Assembly: GCA_902788505.1 (NCBI GenBank)
Contig: CADAKH010000012.1
Coordinates: 1-64,000 of the forward strand
Reading direction: 5' to 3'
From: Oscillospiraceae bacterium
GTDB lineage: Bacteria > Bacillota > Clostridia > Saccharofermentanales > Saccharofermentanaceae
Length of the DNA: 64,000 bases
Position 1 is the first letter of the stretch. The number at the start of each line of letters is the position of its first letter. The translations under genes and the position numbers were made by a program. The notes below the pieces were generated by a model. The model saw only the letters and a program-made list of their open reading frames with translations. It had not been told where the DNA came from and did no database searches. Of this stretch, positions 42,867-50,883 are shown one piece after another.

Positions 42867-43844
42867 TTAAGTCCAGCTGTTGAAGCGCACTCTTTCAGAC
42901 ACAGGTCTCTTGCTCGGTGCGTGGAAATCTTCTTCAGCCTTGCCGACAGGAAGAATGCATACAACTTCATATCCTTCGGGAACATTCAGTACAGCTGCGA
43001 TCTTGTCGCATATCCTGTCAACATCCGTAATATGACCTTCGTACCAGCAGCTCTGATATCCGAGTTCAACGATAGCAAGCAGCATGTTCTCGATGGCCGC
43101 AGAATAATCCTGGATCGCAAAGCATCTGTCACGGTAAGCATTTATCCTTTGTGTCAGTACGACGATCATTGCAGGGGCAGTCTGTGCAACAGGCGGATCG
43201 AGCTGTTCCTTAACTTTGGCAAGAATCTCCGGATCATTTACTATGATCACATCCGTTGTCTGCTTATTACAACCTGAAGGAGCATCGATGCCTGCCTTTG
43301 CGATAGTCATCAGATCCTTCTCCGGCACACTCTCCTGAAGGAATCTTCCGCGGTAACTGTGACGAGTCGCGATCGTGCCTACCGCGCTCTTAAGTGACAT
43401 AACATAGATCTGGCAGGGGTTTGCCTCATCCCAGTATTCCGGAAAAACCTCGAGTTCCTTGAAGCCCAAACTCTTATAAAACTCGTTGGTAATGTCGTAG
43501 TCTTCATACATACCGGATCTGACGGTCTTGACCTGAATGAATTCGTAGCCCTTCATGGATGCATAATCCTTTGCGGCAGCGAAAAGTCTTCTTCCGACGC
43601 CTTTTCTGTGACACTCCTTACGCACTCCCATTACAGCAAGTTCCATAGTCTCCCTGCCGGTCTCTTTCAGGCACAGGAAACCTTCTGTGACATCTCCGTC
43701 AACCGAAGCCCAAAAAGGCTGATCTGCCGACTCTTTAATATACTGTTCACGACTCGCCTCAACCTCGAACCACTCGGTAAGAGATTCGAGGATCTCACGT
43801 GATATCCTTCTTTTTTCATTTGCATCTTCTATAAATCTGATCAT
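42867..43844 (-). CDS. GNAT acetyltransferase - nitroreductase fusion
   Basis: A 325-residue protein with two enzymes in one chain. Residues 1-150 are a GNAT domain (VRKECHRKGVGRRLFAAAKD with the acetyl-CoA loop RKGVGR; FYKSLGFKELEVFP). Residues about 157-325 are a nitroreductase-like FMN domain (IATRHSYRGRFLQESVPEKD, APSGCNKQTTDVIIV, SAAIENMLLAIVELGYQSCW with cuts, and a C-terminal ILPVGKAEEDFHAPSKR). The frame is continuous and has no internal start, so it is a true fusion. The reaction pair is unknown; acetylation after nitro reduction to an amine would be a logical sequence. Confidence 0.88.
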   Translation of the reverse strand: MIRFIEDANEKRRISREILESLTEWFEVEASREQYIKESADQPFWASVDGDVTEGFLCLKETGRETMELAVMGVRKECHRKGVGRRLFAAAKDYASMKGYEFIQVKTVRSGMYEDYDITNEFYKSLGFKELEVFPEYWDEANPCQIYVMSLKSAVGTIATRHSYRGRFLQESVPEKDLMTIAKAGIDAPSGCNKQTTDVIIVNDPEILAKVKEQLDPPVAQTAPAMIVVLTQRINAYRDRCFAIQDYSAAIENMLLAIVELGYQSCWYEGHITDVDRICDKIAAVLNVPEGYEVVCILPVGKAEEDFHAPSKRPVSERVRFNSWT

Positions 43845-43957
43845 GGATAGCTTCCTTAAGTTGATTTTTACGCCATTTCACTCACATAGAAATTATAACA
43901 TTCAACATGCGCATTGCCTGATTATTATGAATACGGCGAGACACCTGTCTACATATG

Positions 43958-45241
43958 TCATGCCTCGTCCTTCTCGGATGAGGTTTTTCCTTTGGACAAT
44001 TTATAAAGCTCTTCGGATGCGAGTCTTGTCTTTGCAACGATGTCGCCTTCTTTCGGGAAGCAGAAGAACAGACAGTCATTCGTGCCGATCGAAACGATAT
44101 CGCCTATCTCGTACCAGTAATAATCAGAGTTAACACTGTAAGATGCATTGGGCGACTGTTCGTAGTGAAGTCTGCCGTCACATCCGTCAAGCACGAAGCC
44201 GTTGTTGTCGTGATGAAGTTTTCCCGTGCCGACCATATAAAGCGCTTTCGAATCTTTAAGTACCGCTATGTCGCACGGAACATCCAGAAAATATGTGCCT
44301 GCTGCGATCTCATCTTTTATCTGCTGTCTCTCCCATGCGAACCAGTCAGGGATATGTGTGAACTTCGGCTCGACATTGATGCCATTCAGTCTTCCGAAGA
44401 CATCCATCTCATATGCGGCTCCGCACTTTTTGCATGTGAGAGTAATGCCCTTTCCTTCCGTCTCGCCTTCGGTCATGCAATGCGGACACTTGTAAAGGAT
44501 CCTGTTAAGGCCGTCAGCCCTGAACGGCTCGTCGATCTCGACCCTGTTGTCGAGCTGCCACTTGAAATAGTCCAGCGTGAATTCTCTGTCAACTATTGCA
44601 TCTATCTCTCTTACCTTTGTATTGGCCAGTTCTTCAGGCGTGAAAAGACACTTCATCTGACATGTGACCTTAACATCTCTTTTCTGGAGATTGTTATAAA
44701 GTGGATCTCTTGCAAACGCACCGAATGTCGTGATCATGACAACAGGGTGCTTGAGCTTCTTCAAAAGAACACCCAGTCTTCTGGGGATCCTCGTAGCCGT
44801 TCCGTCCAGTGAATAACCTGCCTCAGGATACATCAGAACACTTGATTTATTTGTATTTAACGCATACTGCATATCCGAGATAAGTGTCAGGTCAGATACG
44901 AATTTCCTCGTGGGAATGCAGCCGAGAGACCTCATCAGCCATTCTTTGCCGACCAGGGCGTCTGATGTGCAGACGATGTTAAAAGGACGCCCTTTAAGCA
45001 CTTCAAATGCAATCGCAAGATCCGTGAAACTGCAGTGGTTCATGAGGATCATCCACGGTCCGTCGCCGGCTCTGTCCATATCGATCTTCTCGCACGAGAA
45101 ATCAACCTTCTTCAGTTCGCCGCCCAGTCCGATACGTGCGATCCCTGCCAGAAGCTTCGAAGGCTTCTTGGGCAGCTTATGCTCCCATGAAGGAAGGCTC
45201 ATTGCCTCATCATAACTGATGTATTTAGTCTTGATCTTCAT
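43958..45241 (-). CDS. PlsC-like acyltransferase with a C-terminal zinc-ribbon module
   Basis: A 427-residue protein. The N-terminal half is a glycerol-phosphate acyltransferase-like domain: HCSFTD is the H-x4-D motif, MYPEAGYSLDG corresponds to the PEG-x-R/Y-S motif and GCIPTRK to the second block. The C-terminal part has a zinc ribbon (CPHCMTEGETEGKGITLTC, then CKKCG) and a domain with LDVPCDIAVLKDSKALYMV. The family usually stops at about 250 residues, so the ribbon-bearing extension is unusual. It should acylate a lipid precursor at the membrane; no membrane helix is obvious. Confidence 0.85.
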   Translation of the reverse strand: MKIKTKYISYDEAMSLPSWEHKLPKKPSKLLAGIARIGLGGELKKVDFSCEKIDMDRAGDGPWMILMNHCSFTDLAIAFEVLKGRPFNIVCTSDALVGKEWLMRSLGCIPTRKFVSDLTLISDMQYALNTNKSSVLMYPEAGYSLDGTATRIPRRLGVLLKKLKHPVVMITTFGAFARDPLYNNLQKRDVKVTCQMKCLFTPEELANTKVREIDAIVDREFTLDYFKWQLDNRVEIDEPFRADGLNRILYKCPHCMTEGETEGKGITLTCKKCGAAYEMDVFGRLNGINVEPKFTHIPDWFAWERQQIKDEIAAGTYFLDVPCDIAVLKDSKALYMVGTGKLHHDNNGFVLDGCDGRLHYEQSPNASYSVNSDYYWYEIGDIVSIGTNDCLFFCFPKEGDIVAKTRLASEELYKLSKGKTSSEKDEA

Positions 45242-45253
45242 CCGGTTCTCCTC

Positions 45254-45775
45254 TCACGAATGTTGCGAAAACTCATCTCTTCTTATGACCGAGACATGCG
45301 TGATCCCGTTATCTTCATCGGGATATTCCTTCTCGAAATGCATTCCGATCGATTCGGCTGTCTTAAATGACCCGGTATTAGTGTATTTACAGTATGAATA
45401 CAGAGCAGGATAATCCGTATTTGCAAAAGCCCAGTCCCTGACGGCAGCGGCCGCTTCCCGGGCATATCCTTTGCGCTGCCGATCGGCGCGGATATGGTAG
45501 CCAATCTCAGGCAGCATCTCGCCTTCGATATTCTGAAGTGTCAGACCGCAGTCACCGATCATCTCCCCCGTCTCCTTAAGGCACACAGCCCAAAGGCCGA
45601 ACCCGTTCTCTTTATAGCGGTTCATGTTGCGTTCGATCCACGCCCTTACGCGTGCCTCATCGAATTCATACGGATAATGCTGCATGATCTCCCTGTCTCC
45701 CAAAACAGCATACAGGGCCTCGAAATCATCCATGTTCATTTCTCTTAAGAAAAGTCTTTCTGTCTCTATACGCAA
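45254..45775 (-). CDS. GNAT acetyltransferase, RimJ/RimL type
   Basis: A 173-residue GNAT enzyme with the typical N-terminus MRIETERLFLREMNMDD. ADRQRKGYAREAAAAVRDWAF carries the acetyl-CoA loop and YCKYTNTGSFKTAESIGMHF the RimJ/RimL Asn-x-x-S segment. The start is a TTG at 45775 with AAGGAG upstream. It precedes the acyltransferase gene by 12 bases, so the two are probably cotranscribed. Confidence 0.88.
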   Translation of the reverse strand: MRIETERLFLREMNMDDFEALYAVLGDREIMQHYPYEFDEARVRAWIERNMNRYKENGFGLWAVCLKETGEMIGDCGLTLQNIEGEMLPEIGYHIRADRQRKGYAREAAAAVRDWAFANTDYPALYSYCKYTNTGSFKTAESIGMHFEKEYPDEDNGITHVSVIRRDEFSQHS

Positions 45776-45977
45776 CTTATAAGTACTCCTTTTCGCCGGG
45801 GTTAAGTGACCATCTACTTTTCTGCTGTCAGAAATATATTAACTTTGAGTATAAAACACTTCTCAGGATTTTTGTAAAAATGTGGTTTCCCGGCCGGGCA
45901 AAAACAGGAATCCGCAATAAGAACGGAGTTTTTGCAGATAACGCCAGAAGCCATGAAAACAAGGCGTTGTAACAATG

Positions 45978-46610
45978 TTACTTAGCTTTTCTACGGAAAA
46001 ACAGTCTGCCGATGAGGCTGATAACGGGTCCGAGAAAGACCGCCATTAAGATTATCCCGATAACGGGCTTTCCGCCCGCCAGTGTTCCGACCGCAACAGC
46101 AGAGAAATCCCACGCCATGCGGATCAGCATTTTCGGGAACTTGGGAAATCTCGCTGCCACCTTCTCTGTAATGATTTTCGGAAGGGCATCGTACGGCGCC
46201 ACACCCATATCGGAATTGATATACACAGCTGCACTCACGATGAAGCACAACAGCGCCCCGATAAAGATCAGCCATCTTGATAGAGGATCAGTGAAATAAT
46301 GCGCAGGAATGATCTTTCCCCACAGCCAGTCGAAGAAATCCACATAATATCCGACCAGCACCATATTAAAGACCGTCCCGAACCCCAGGCTCGACCTGTC
46401 CCAGAATACAACAATTATGAGCATAACGGCATTGATAATGAGCTGCCAGGTACCAAAGAGCATCCCGATCCTCAGCGAGATCGCCTTGTTCATAAAAGAA
46501 CAAGGGTCAGTTCCAAGTCCGCACAGCATCAGGAATGACAGGAAAAATCCCATCCCCAGCACTGCCAGAAAACAAACCGCTATACGCTTAAAATCAAGTT
46601 TGAACTTCAT
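45978..46610 (-). CDS. YczE/YyaS-like membrane protein
   Basis: A 210-residue protein with five membrane helices of the YczE/YitT-like group. The repeat-type signatures are GLGTDPCSFMNKAIS, FGTWQLIINAVML and INSDMGVAPYDALPKIITEK (the GxDP/GxAPxDxL pair of this family). YczE in Bacillus influences surfactin production, but the family's action is unknown. Two GNAT-flanked genes surround it. GGAGAG precedes the ATG. Confidence 0.85.
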   Translation of the reverse strand: MKFKLDFKRIAVCFLAVLGMGFFLSFLMLCGLGTDPCSFMNKAISLRIGMLFGTWQLIINAVMLIIVVFWDRSSLGFGTVFNMVLVGYYVDFFDWLWGKIIPAHYFTDPLSRWLIFIGALLCFIVSAAVYINSDMGVAPYDALPKIITEKVAARFPKFPKMLIRMAWDFSAVAVGTLAGGKPVIGIILMAVFLGPVISLIGRLFFRRKAK

Positions 46611-46726
46611 TTATCTCTCCTCAACGGCTGCCACGCGCACCGCCGCATCTCCATCAGGGAAAGATTGTACTTCTAAATGTGCGTTACAGGAAGAGGGATA
46701 TTCGGAGACAGTTTTTGCGGAAAAAC

Positions 46727-47062
46727 TTACTTACGGCTATACCTTCTCAAAATGGCCTTAATGTCAGGAAGAGCATCCATGAAGACCTCAACGCATTTGG
46801 GATCGAACTGAGTGCCCTTGCGCTTTAAACCTCTGAGAATTACGCGCACATAGCCTGCTGTCTTCTGGATGTGATCGCCGGTATCCGAGTCACGGTTTTC
46901 CACCATGTCTGCCATGATTATGATGATTCCGTCCTGCATCTTCATGACGTTTTCGGAGAACTGGCGTATGTCACGGTTCTGCTCTGCCATGTCGGATTCC
47001 GTGAGTTTCGTGATCGGGTAAATGATATATGACTCTGACAAAGCCACAAATATCACGGTCAT
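46727..47062 (-). pseudogene. HD-GYP phosphodiesterase gutted by an in-frame deletion
   Basis: A 111-residue frame begins inside a membrane helix (VIFVALSESYIIYPITKLTE) and continues into the start of an HD-GYP domain: IIIIMADMVENRDSDTGDHI and KTAGYVRVILRGLKRKG. It then passes directly to TQFDPKCVEVFMDALPDIKA, the segment that normally closes the domain. The roughly 130 residues between, with the HD and GYP catalytic motifs, are missing, as is the N-terminal sensor. The frame is kept across the join. The product cannot hydrolyse cyclic di-GMP; it is a remnant. Confidence 0.8.
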
Positions 47063-47129
47063 GAAAATAGTAAATGCACCAAATTAATATTCACTTTACA
47101 AATGGACCGGGAATCAGTATTTTTACCGG

Positions 47130-47459
47130 TCAGGAAGCAGGTATTTCGATCGAATACTTTTCGCCGGCGTACTTGTCCCGGGCAGGTGACTCAAGGTACA
47201 GCATGATCTCGTCATCAGACACCCACTCGATATCCCATGAGACTTCTTCCATAAATCCTGCTCCCTTGTACTCGAAAATGCAGTCTTTCCCGTAATATAC
47301 GTCCGGACGGCACATGGCATCCGTCTTCACCGTGACCGTGAGATCACCTGACGGTGAACTGAAAGACTCCTGCTTTTCATATTGGAGATCAGTGCAACCG
47401 GCCGCGAAAATTGTTACACCCAAAACCGCTATGCTCAACACATTTTTGATATTTTTCAT
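47130..47459 (-). CDS. Small lipoprotein of unknown function
   Basis: A 109-residue lipoprotein. The start at 47459 has GCGGAG upstream and a signal peptide ending IFAAGC (Cys22). The mature part FSSPSGDLTVTVKTDAMCRP, and later SWDIEWVSDDEIMLYL, is an eight-stranded-type small beta domain pattern common in short Firmicutes lipoproteins. It lies 12 bases after a membrane-protein gene and probably shares promoter element F. Confidence 0.75.
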   Translation of the reverse strand: MKNIKNVLSIAVLGVTIFAAGCTDLQYEKQESFSSPSGDLTVTVKTDAMCRPDVYYGKDCIFEYKGAGFMEEVSWDIEWVSDDEIMLYLESPARDKYAGEKYSIEIPAS

Positions 47460-47471
47460 ATTCAACTCCGC

Positions 47472-47903
47472 TTATGCTGCAGCCATTCTGCGCTTTGCAT
47501 CGCGCTTTCTGATGCTGAAGAATCCGATAAAGCAGAAGACACCTGCCATAAGGATCATGAAATTGGCCAGCGGGAAATATCCCATCTCGGTCATGGTCCT
47601 GCCGGACGGATCAAACAGTTTTGCAACCAGGAAGATACCGTCAAAACAGAGTAAAAGTGCGGATAAAGAGGCGGTAACGATGGAAAGGATCAAGGTAAGC
47701 CGGCCTCTCGTGAAAGTCATAAAGATTGCAACAAGATTTATCAGATACATGGACCAGAAGACAGCGGTCAAGTCGCCCCATTCCATTTCAATCGAATCAA
47801 AATACATGGCGGTGCAGATTATCCTGTATCCGAGTGCGCCAAGTGTAATAACAAGTCCGATTATCTTCCAGACACTGAACAATCCGGGTTTATTATTGTT
47901 CAT
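47472..47903 (-). CDS. Four-helix membrane protein of unknown function
   Basis: A 143-residue protein with four membrane helices (near residues 12-32, 48-68, 74-96 and 108-130) and a basic C-terminus (RKRDAKRRM). The start is ATG at 47903 with AAGGAG 10 bases upstream; an in-frame TTG at 47927 lacks one. It is first in an operon with a lipoprotein gene and then the HD-GYP remnant. Promoter element F lies about 42 bases upstream. Confidence 0.78.
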   Translation of the reverse strand: MNNNKPGLFSVWKIIGLVITLGALGYRIICTAMYFDSIEMEWGDLTAVFWSMYLINLVAIFMTFTRGRLTLILSIVTASLSALLLCFDGIFLVAKLFDPSGRTMTEMGYFPLANFMILMAGVFCFIGFFSIRKRDAKRRMAAA

Positions 47904-47944
47904 TAATAAGTTCTCCTTGATACCCAAAAGGGTATTATTACACT

Positions 47945-47974
47945 CTATACAGAATCCGGTGCACTATTGTTGCA
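47945..47974 (-). promoter_or_regulatory. Shared promoter element F (GTGCAAC-N15-TCTGTATAG)
   Basis: On the minus strand GTGCAAC, exactly 15 bases and TCTGTATAG lie about 42 bases before the start at 47903. Confidence 0.62.
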
Positions 47975-48038
47975 CACAGTTTTCATCCGGAAAATATTAC
48001 CGGTAAAAATGTATTTCTTCACGGCAAACTGATAAATA

Positions 48039-48833
48039 TCACTTCCGTGCCAGCTCAAGATCCAATGTATCGCTGATTGTGATCTTGCCTCCGTGTCGGT
48101 TAATCGCATCTTCTATCTTAGTGAAGAACACTTTCCGGATACTTTCTTCGATCGCGATGTGATCCGAATATGTTCCGAGCAGCTGAATATATTCTTCCGC
48201 CGTGAAAACCCTTTCCCGGTGGAAAAGATGATACCTGATATCAGTGAATCCGTACTTTGAAGGTATCATCGATATCTCTTTTGCTTTTTCTTCCGTGAAC
48301 CACTCTTTCGTTCCGCTCCTGACACCATAGTATTTGTTGTAGTGCTCGTCGTATATTGCATCTATCTCACGTGCAAGTTCGGGATCGTTCCTGCTGTTTC
48401 TCGGTCTGTTGGCAAAGCGGGCAAATGCGCCCCCCTTTTTCAAGATCGAATACACTTTAGGATATCCGATCTCCTCAGGCACCCAGTGAAAAGCAGTCGC
48501 TGAGAATACAAGATCGCAGGACTCATCCGCGAGTCCGACGTCTTCAAACTTCCCCGTGATGACTTTAAACTTCGGATAATCCTTGAACTTATCTCTGAGG
48601 AGCTCCGAGAAATTCTCACCATATTCAACTGCCGTCACGGCACATCCAGTTTTGAGCACCGGGAGAGTCGCCTGACCGCTTCCGCTTCCGACTTCGACCG
48701 CACTGCTGTTCTCATCGATATGCACATAATCGAAAATTGCTTTGTACAATTCGTCAACATATCCCGGACGCATCCTGTCGTATAAAGACACTGCGCCGTC
48801 GAAAACAACTCCGAGTTCCTTCCTGTAATCCAT
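48039..48833 (-). CDS. Class I SAM-dependent methyltransferase
   Basis: A 264-residue methyltransferase of the UbiE/Methyltransf_11 type. Motif I is AVEVGSGSGQAT (from about residue 40), followed by AVTAVEYGENFSELLRDKF and CDLVFSATAFHWVPEE, where the AFHW motif is typical of this group. The C-terminal half holds a separate region (FHRERVFTAEEYIQLLGTYS). GAGGAG precedes the ATG. The substrate is unknown. It is 24 bases after the leucine-rich-repeat gene in the same direction. Confidence 0.9.
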   Translation of the reverse strand: MDYRKELGVVFDGAVSLYDRMRPGYVDELYKAIFDYVHIDENSSAVEVGSGSGQATLPVLKTGCAVTAVEYGENFSELLRDKFKDYPKFKVITGKFEDVGLADESCDLVFSATAFHWVPEEIGYPKVYSILKKGGAFARFANRPRNSRNDPELAREIDAIYDEHYNKYYGVRSGTKEWFTEEKAKEISMIPSKYGFTDIRYHLFHRERVFTAEEYIQLLGTYSDHIAIEESIRKVFFTKIEDAINRHGGKITISDTLDLELARK

Positions 48834-48857
48834 AAAATACTCTCCTCTTTTTCCCCG

Positions 48858-49892
48858 TCATATTGAAAGTTTTATCTGAAGCACCGGCACCACACCGATA
48901 TCCTTGATCTTGTAATCGTTGAGACTCTTGCCCTGCTTCCAGATAAAATGCGGAATGTTGATCATCTCGATCTTGCTCCGGCTGATCTTTGCGCGGTCCA
49001 AAAGGCTTATCAGTTCAGAATAGCTTTTCTGAATATCTTCGACAGCCTCATACCTCATTCTGGCATTTTCCACACTCGTTCTGAGAAGATACGGATCGTT
49101 GTTGTTCTTATCTATCGAAAACAGATTCATGAATCCCTTGTATGTATAGAAGTTATAGCCGTCAGACAGGCCGAGATCGGACGTGCCGAAATACAGAAGT
49201 GTTTCGCTGACCGTGTCGCATGCCCCCCGGGAATCGAAAAGCTTGACCATTCCGCCCAGCGCCGGAGCCACTATCTTCACCTTTTTAAGCTGCCTGCTTT
49301 TCCAGTCATCAGACCATTCGAAACGCGCATCACTGTCGCCCGCAAAAGCCGTCTCATGCACATCCGATTGTGCCGAAGGCATCTTCACGAAGCTGAGCAT
49401 ATAACAGCTGCTGAATGCATAAGGACCGATCTTCTCAACTGCTTCAGGAAGTATAACTTCCTTAAGACAAGCACACTCCGAGAATGCATAACTGCCGATC
49501 CTCTTGACCTTGTCCGTGAAGTGCACCGTCTGAAGATTACCGCACCCGGTAAAAGCATTATCTTCGATTATTTCCACCGAACCGGTCAGATTGACCTCAA
49601 CGATATCTTTGCAGTCTTCAAAAGCCCTGCTGCCGATGACCCTTATATTGTCAGGAATATCAACACACGGGGACGAGCCGTTATACTTTTTCAGAGTGTC
49701 TCCTTCAGTTTCGAATTCGTCACATGTAAGGGCTGTCTCATTTGTATCAGTAACGATCTTTATATAGTTTAGAACTATCGCATCCTTAACAACGAAAGGC
49801 CTACCACAGGAAGTGCAGATCGCTGCACTTTCATCTGAGTCAATTATCAGCCCCGTCCCGCAAGACGGGCATTCTAACGGAATAACAGGCAT
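48858..49892 (-). CDS. Zinc ribbon - BspA-type leucine-rich-repeat protein
   Basis: A 344-residue protein without a signal peptide. An N-terminal zinc ribbon (CPSCGTGLIIDSDESAAIC, then CTSCG; about residues 8-32) is followed by LRR_5/BspA-type repeats (IPDNIRVIGSRAFEDCKDIV, VEIIEDNAFTGCGNLQTVHF, VKRIGSYAFSECACLKEV, VEKIGPYAFSSC). The C-terminal third has no recognised motif. BspA repeats are usually on secreted proteins; with a zinc ribbon and no signal this one is predicted to be cytoplasmic. Start at 49892 with GCGAGGA upstream. Confidence 0.82.
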   Translation of the reverse strand: MPVIPLECPSCGTGLIIDSDESAAICTSCGRPFVVKDAIVLNYIKIVTDTNETALTCDEFETEGDTLKKYNGSSPCVDIPDNIRVIGSRAFEDCKDIVEVNLTGSVEIIEDNAFTGCGNLQTVHFTDKVKRIGSYAFSECACLKEVILPEAVEKIGPYAFSSCYMLSFVKMPSAQSDVHETAFAGDSDARFEWSDDWKSRQLKKVKIVAPALGGMVKLFDSRGACDTVSETLLYFGTSDLGLSDGYNFYTYKGFMNLFSIDKNNNDPYLLRTSVENARMRYEAVEDIQKSYSELISLLDRAKISRSKIEMINIPHFIWKQGKSLNDYKIKDIGVVPVLQIKLSI

Positions 49893-49995
49893 AAATCCTC
49901 GCACGTTAATTTTTCCATATTTTATATAAAAAGCCGCCCGGCCTCAAATAGTGGCGGCATGCCGCCTGACAAATTACCTGATTATTCAGATTAAC

Positions 49996-50772
49996 TCAGG
50001 ATACCCCGTTCATGCTGTTAACAGCATCTGTTGGCTTGACGGTCATCTCGACCCAGGCGGGGATCAGGCTGCTCCTGACGGCGTTCCTTACTGATCTTAT
50101 GTTGGACCAGGCCGTGCAGTAGAACGGGATCTTGCCGCGTTCCAGTATCTCTAAAGCAAGTCTTGAAGTGATAGCCGAAGCTATACCCTTTTGACGGTAT
50201 TCAGGCAAAACATCAACACCTATCTGCCACATGCCGGGAGCATCGGCAGAGCATCCTGCAAGGCCTACTACCCTGCCGCCGTCATAAGCGCCGACTGCCA
50301 GCGTATCGAGCTGTTTTCTGTCAGCGCACAGGGCATTGGACCATTCGGGAAGATACAGGTCATCGAACTGTCCCTTCCCGAGAACGCGGAGTTCATAAGA
50401 GCAGGGCTTGTTTATAAGCCTGTTAATGTCGGGAAGATAGTACTCGGCCATGAAGCAGACAGCCATGCCACTGGCGGCAAGCCTTTCGTTGAGCCAGTGC
50501 ATATTGGGCGTCTCAAAGAGGTGATAGAACTCGAACTTATCGATATATTCCTTCACGATATCAGCCGTATCATCTGTCACGGCAGCTACGACGTTGCTGC
50601 CATATGAAATGAAGTTGCAGCAAATCGGCGGCTTGTAGTATTTCTTTGCATCCGGACCGGGCTTAAGATCGACGATCACGTTATGTTCAGAAAGAAAGTC
50701 CTCAGCCTTGCAGCCCATGTCCTCTGCAGACTGTTCCATAGCAATTTTAAGTATGTCTCTGTTTGTTAACAC
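49996..50772 (-). CDS. GNAT family N-acetyltransferase, two-lobed
   Basis: A 258-residue protein. The start is GTG at 50772 with GGAGGA upstream. The C-terminal GNAT domain has QIGVDVLPEYRQKGIASAIT (loop RQKGIA) and YCTAWSNIRSVRNAVRS. The N-terminal 120 residues form a second lobe (AVTDDTADIVKEYIDKF, HWLNERLAASGMAVCFMAEY), as in the FR47-like/eis-like double GNATs. The substrate is unknown. It is divergent from the choloylglycine-hydrolase-like gene. Confidence 0.85.
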   Translation of the reverse strand: MLTNRDILKIAMEQSAEDMGCKAEDFLSEHNVIVDLKPGPDAKKYYKPPICCNFISYGSNVVAAVTDDTADIVKEYIDKFEFYHLFETPNMHWLNERLAASGMAVCFMAEYYLPDINRLINKPCSYELRVLGKGQFDDLYLPEWSNALCADRKQLDTLAVGAYDGGRVVGLAGCSADAPGMWQIGVDVLPEYRQKGIASAITSRLALEILERGKIPFYCTAWSNIRSVRNAVRSSLIPAWVEMTVKPTDAVNSMNGVS

Positions 50773-50883
50773 CAGTCCGGTCCTCCGGAGTTGTATATTG
50801 TTATACAGAGAATGATATCATATACAGATAATATGTTATTCAGGCAAGCGCAATGGTCATCTGTCGTGAAAAGGCTCAAGGGT

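Noticed and set aside
45880-45977. Several short inverted repeats downstream of the YczE-like gene
   Set aside because: Stems are four to six base pairs with long loops or no T-run; none makes a convincing terminator.
49959-49976. Palindrome GGCGGCATGCCGCC between the leucine-rich-repeat and GNAT genes
   Set aside because: It has no loop and no T-run, so it is not a terminator. It may be a protein-binding site but there is no second copy in the window to support this.
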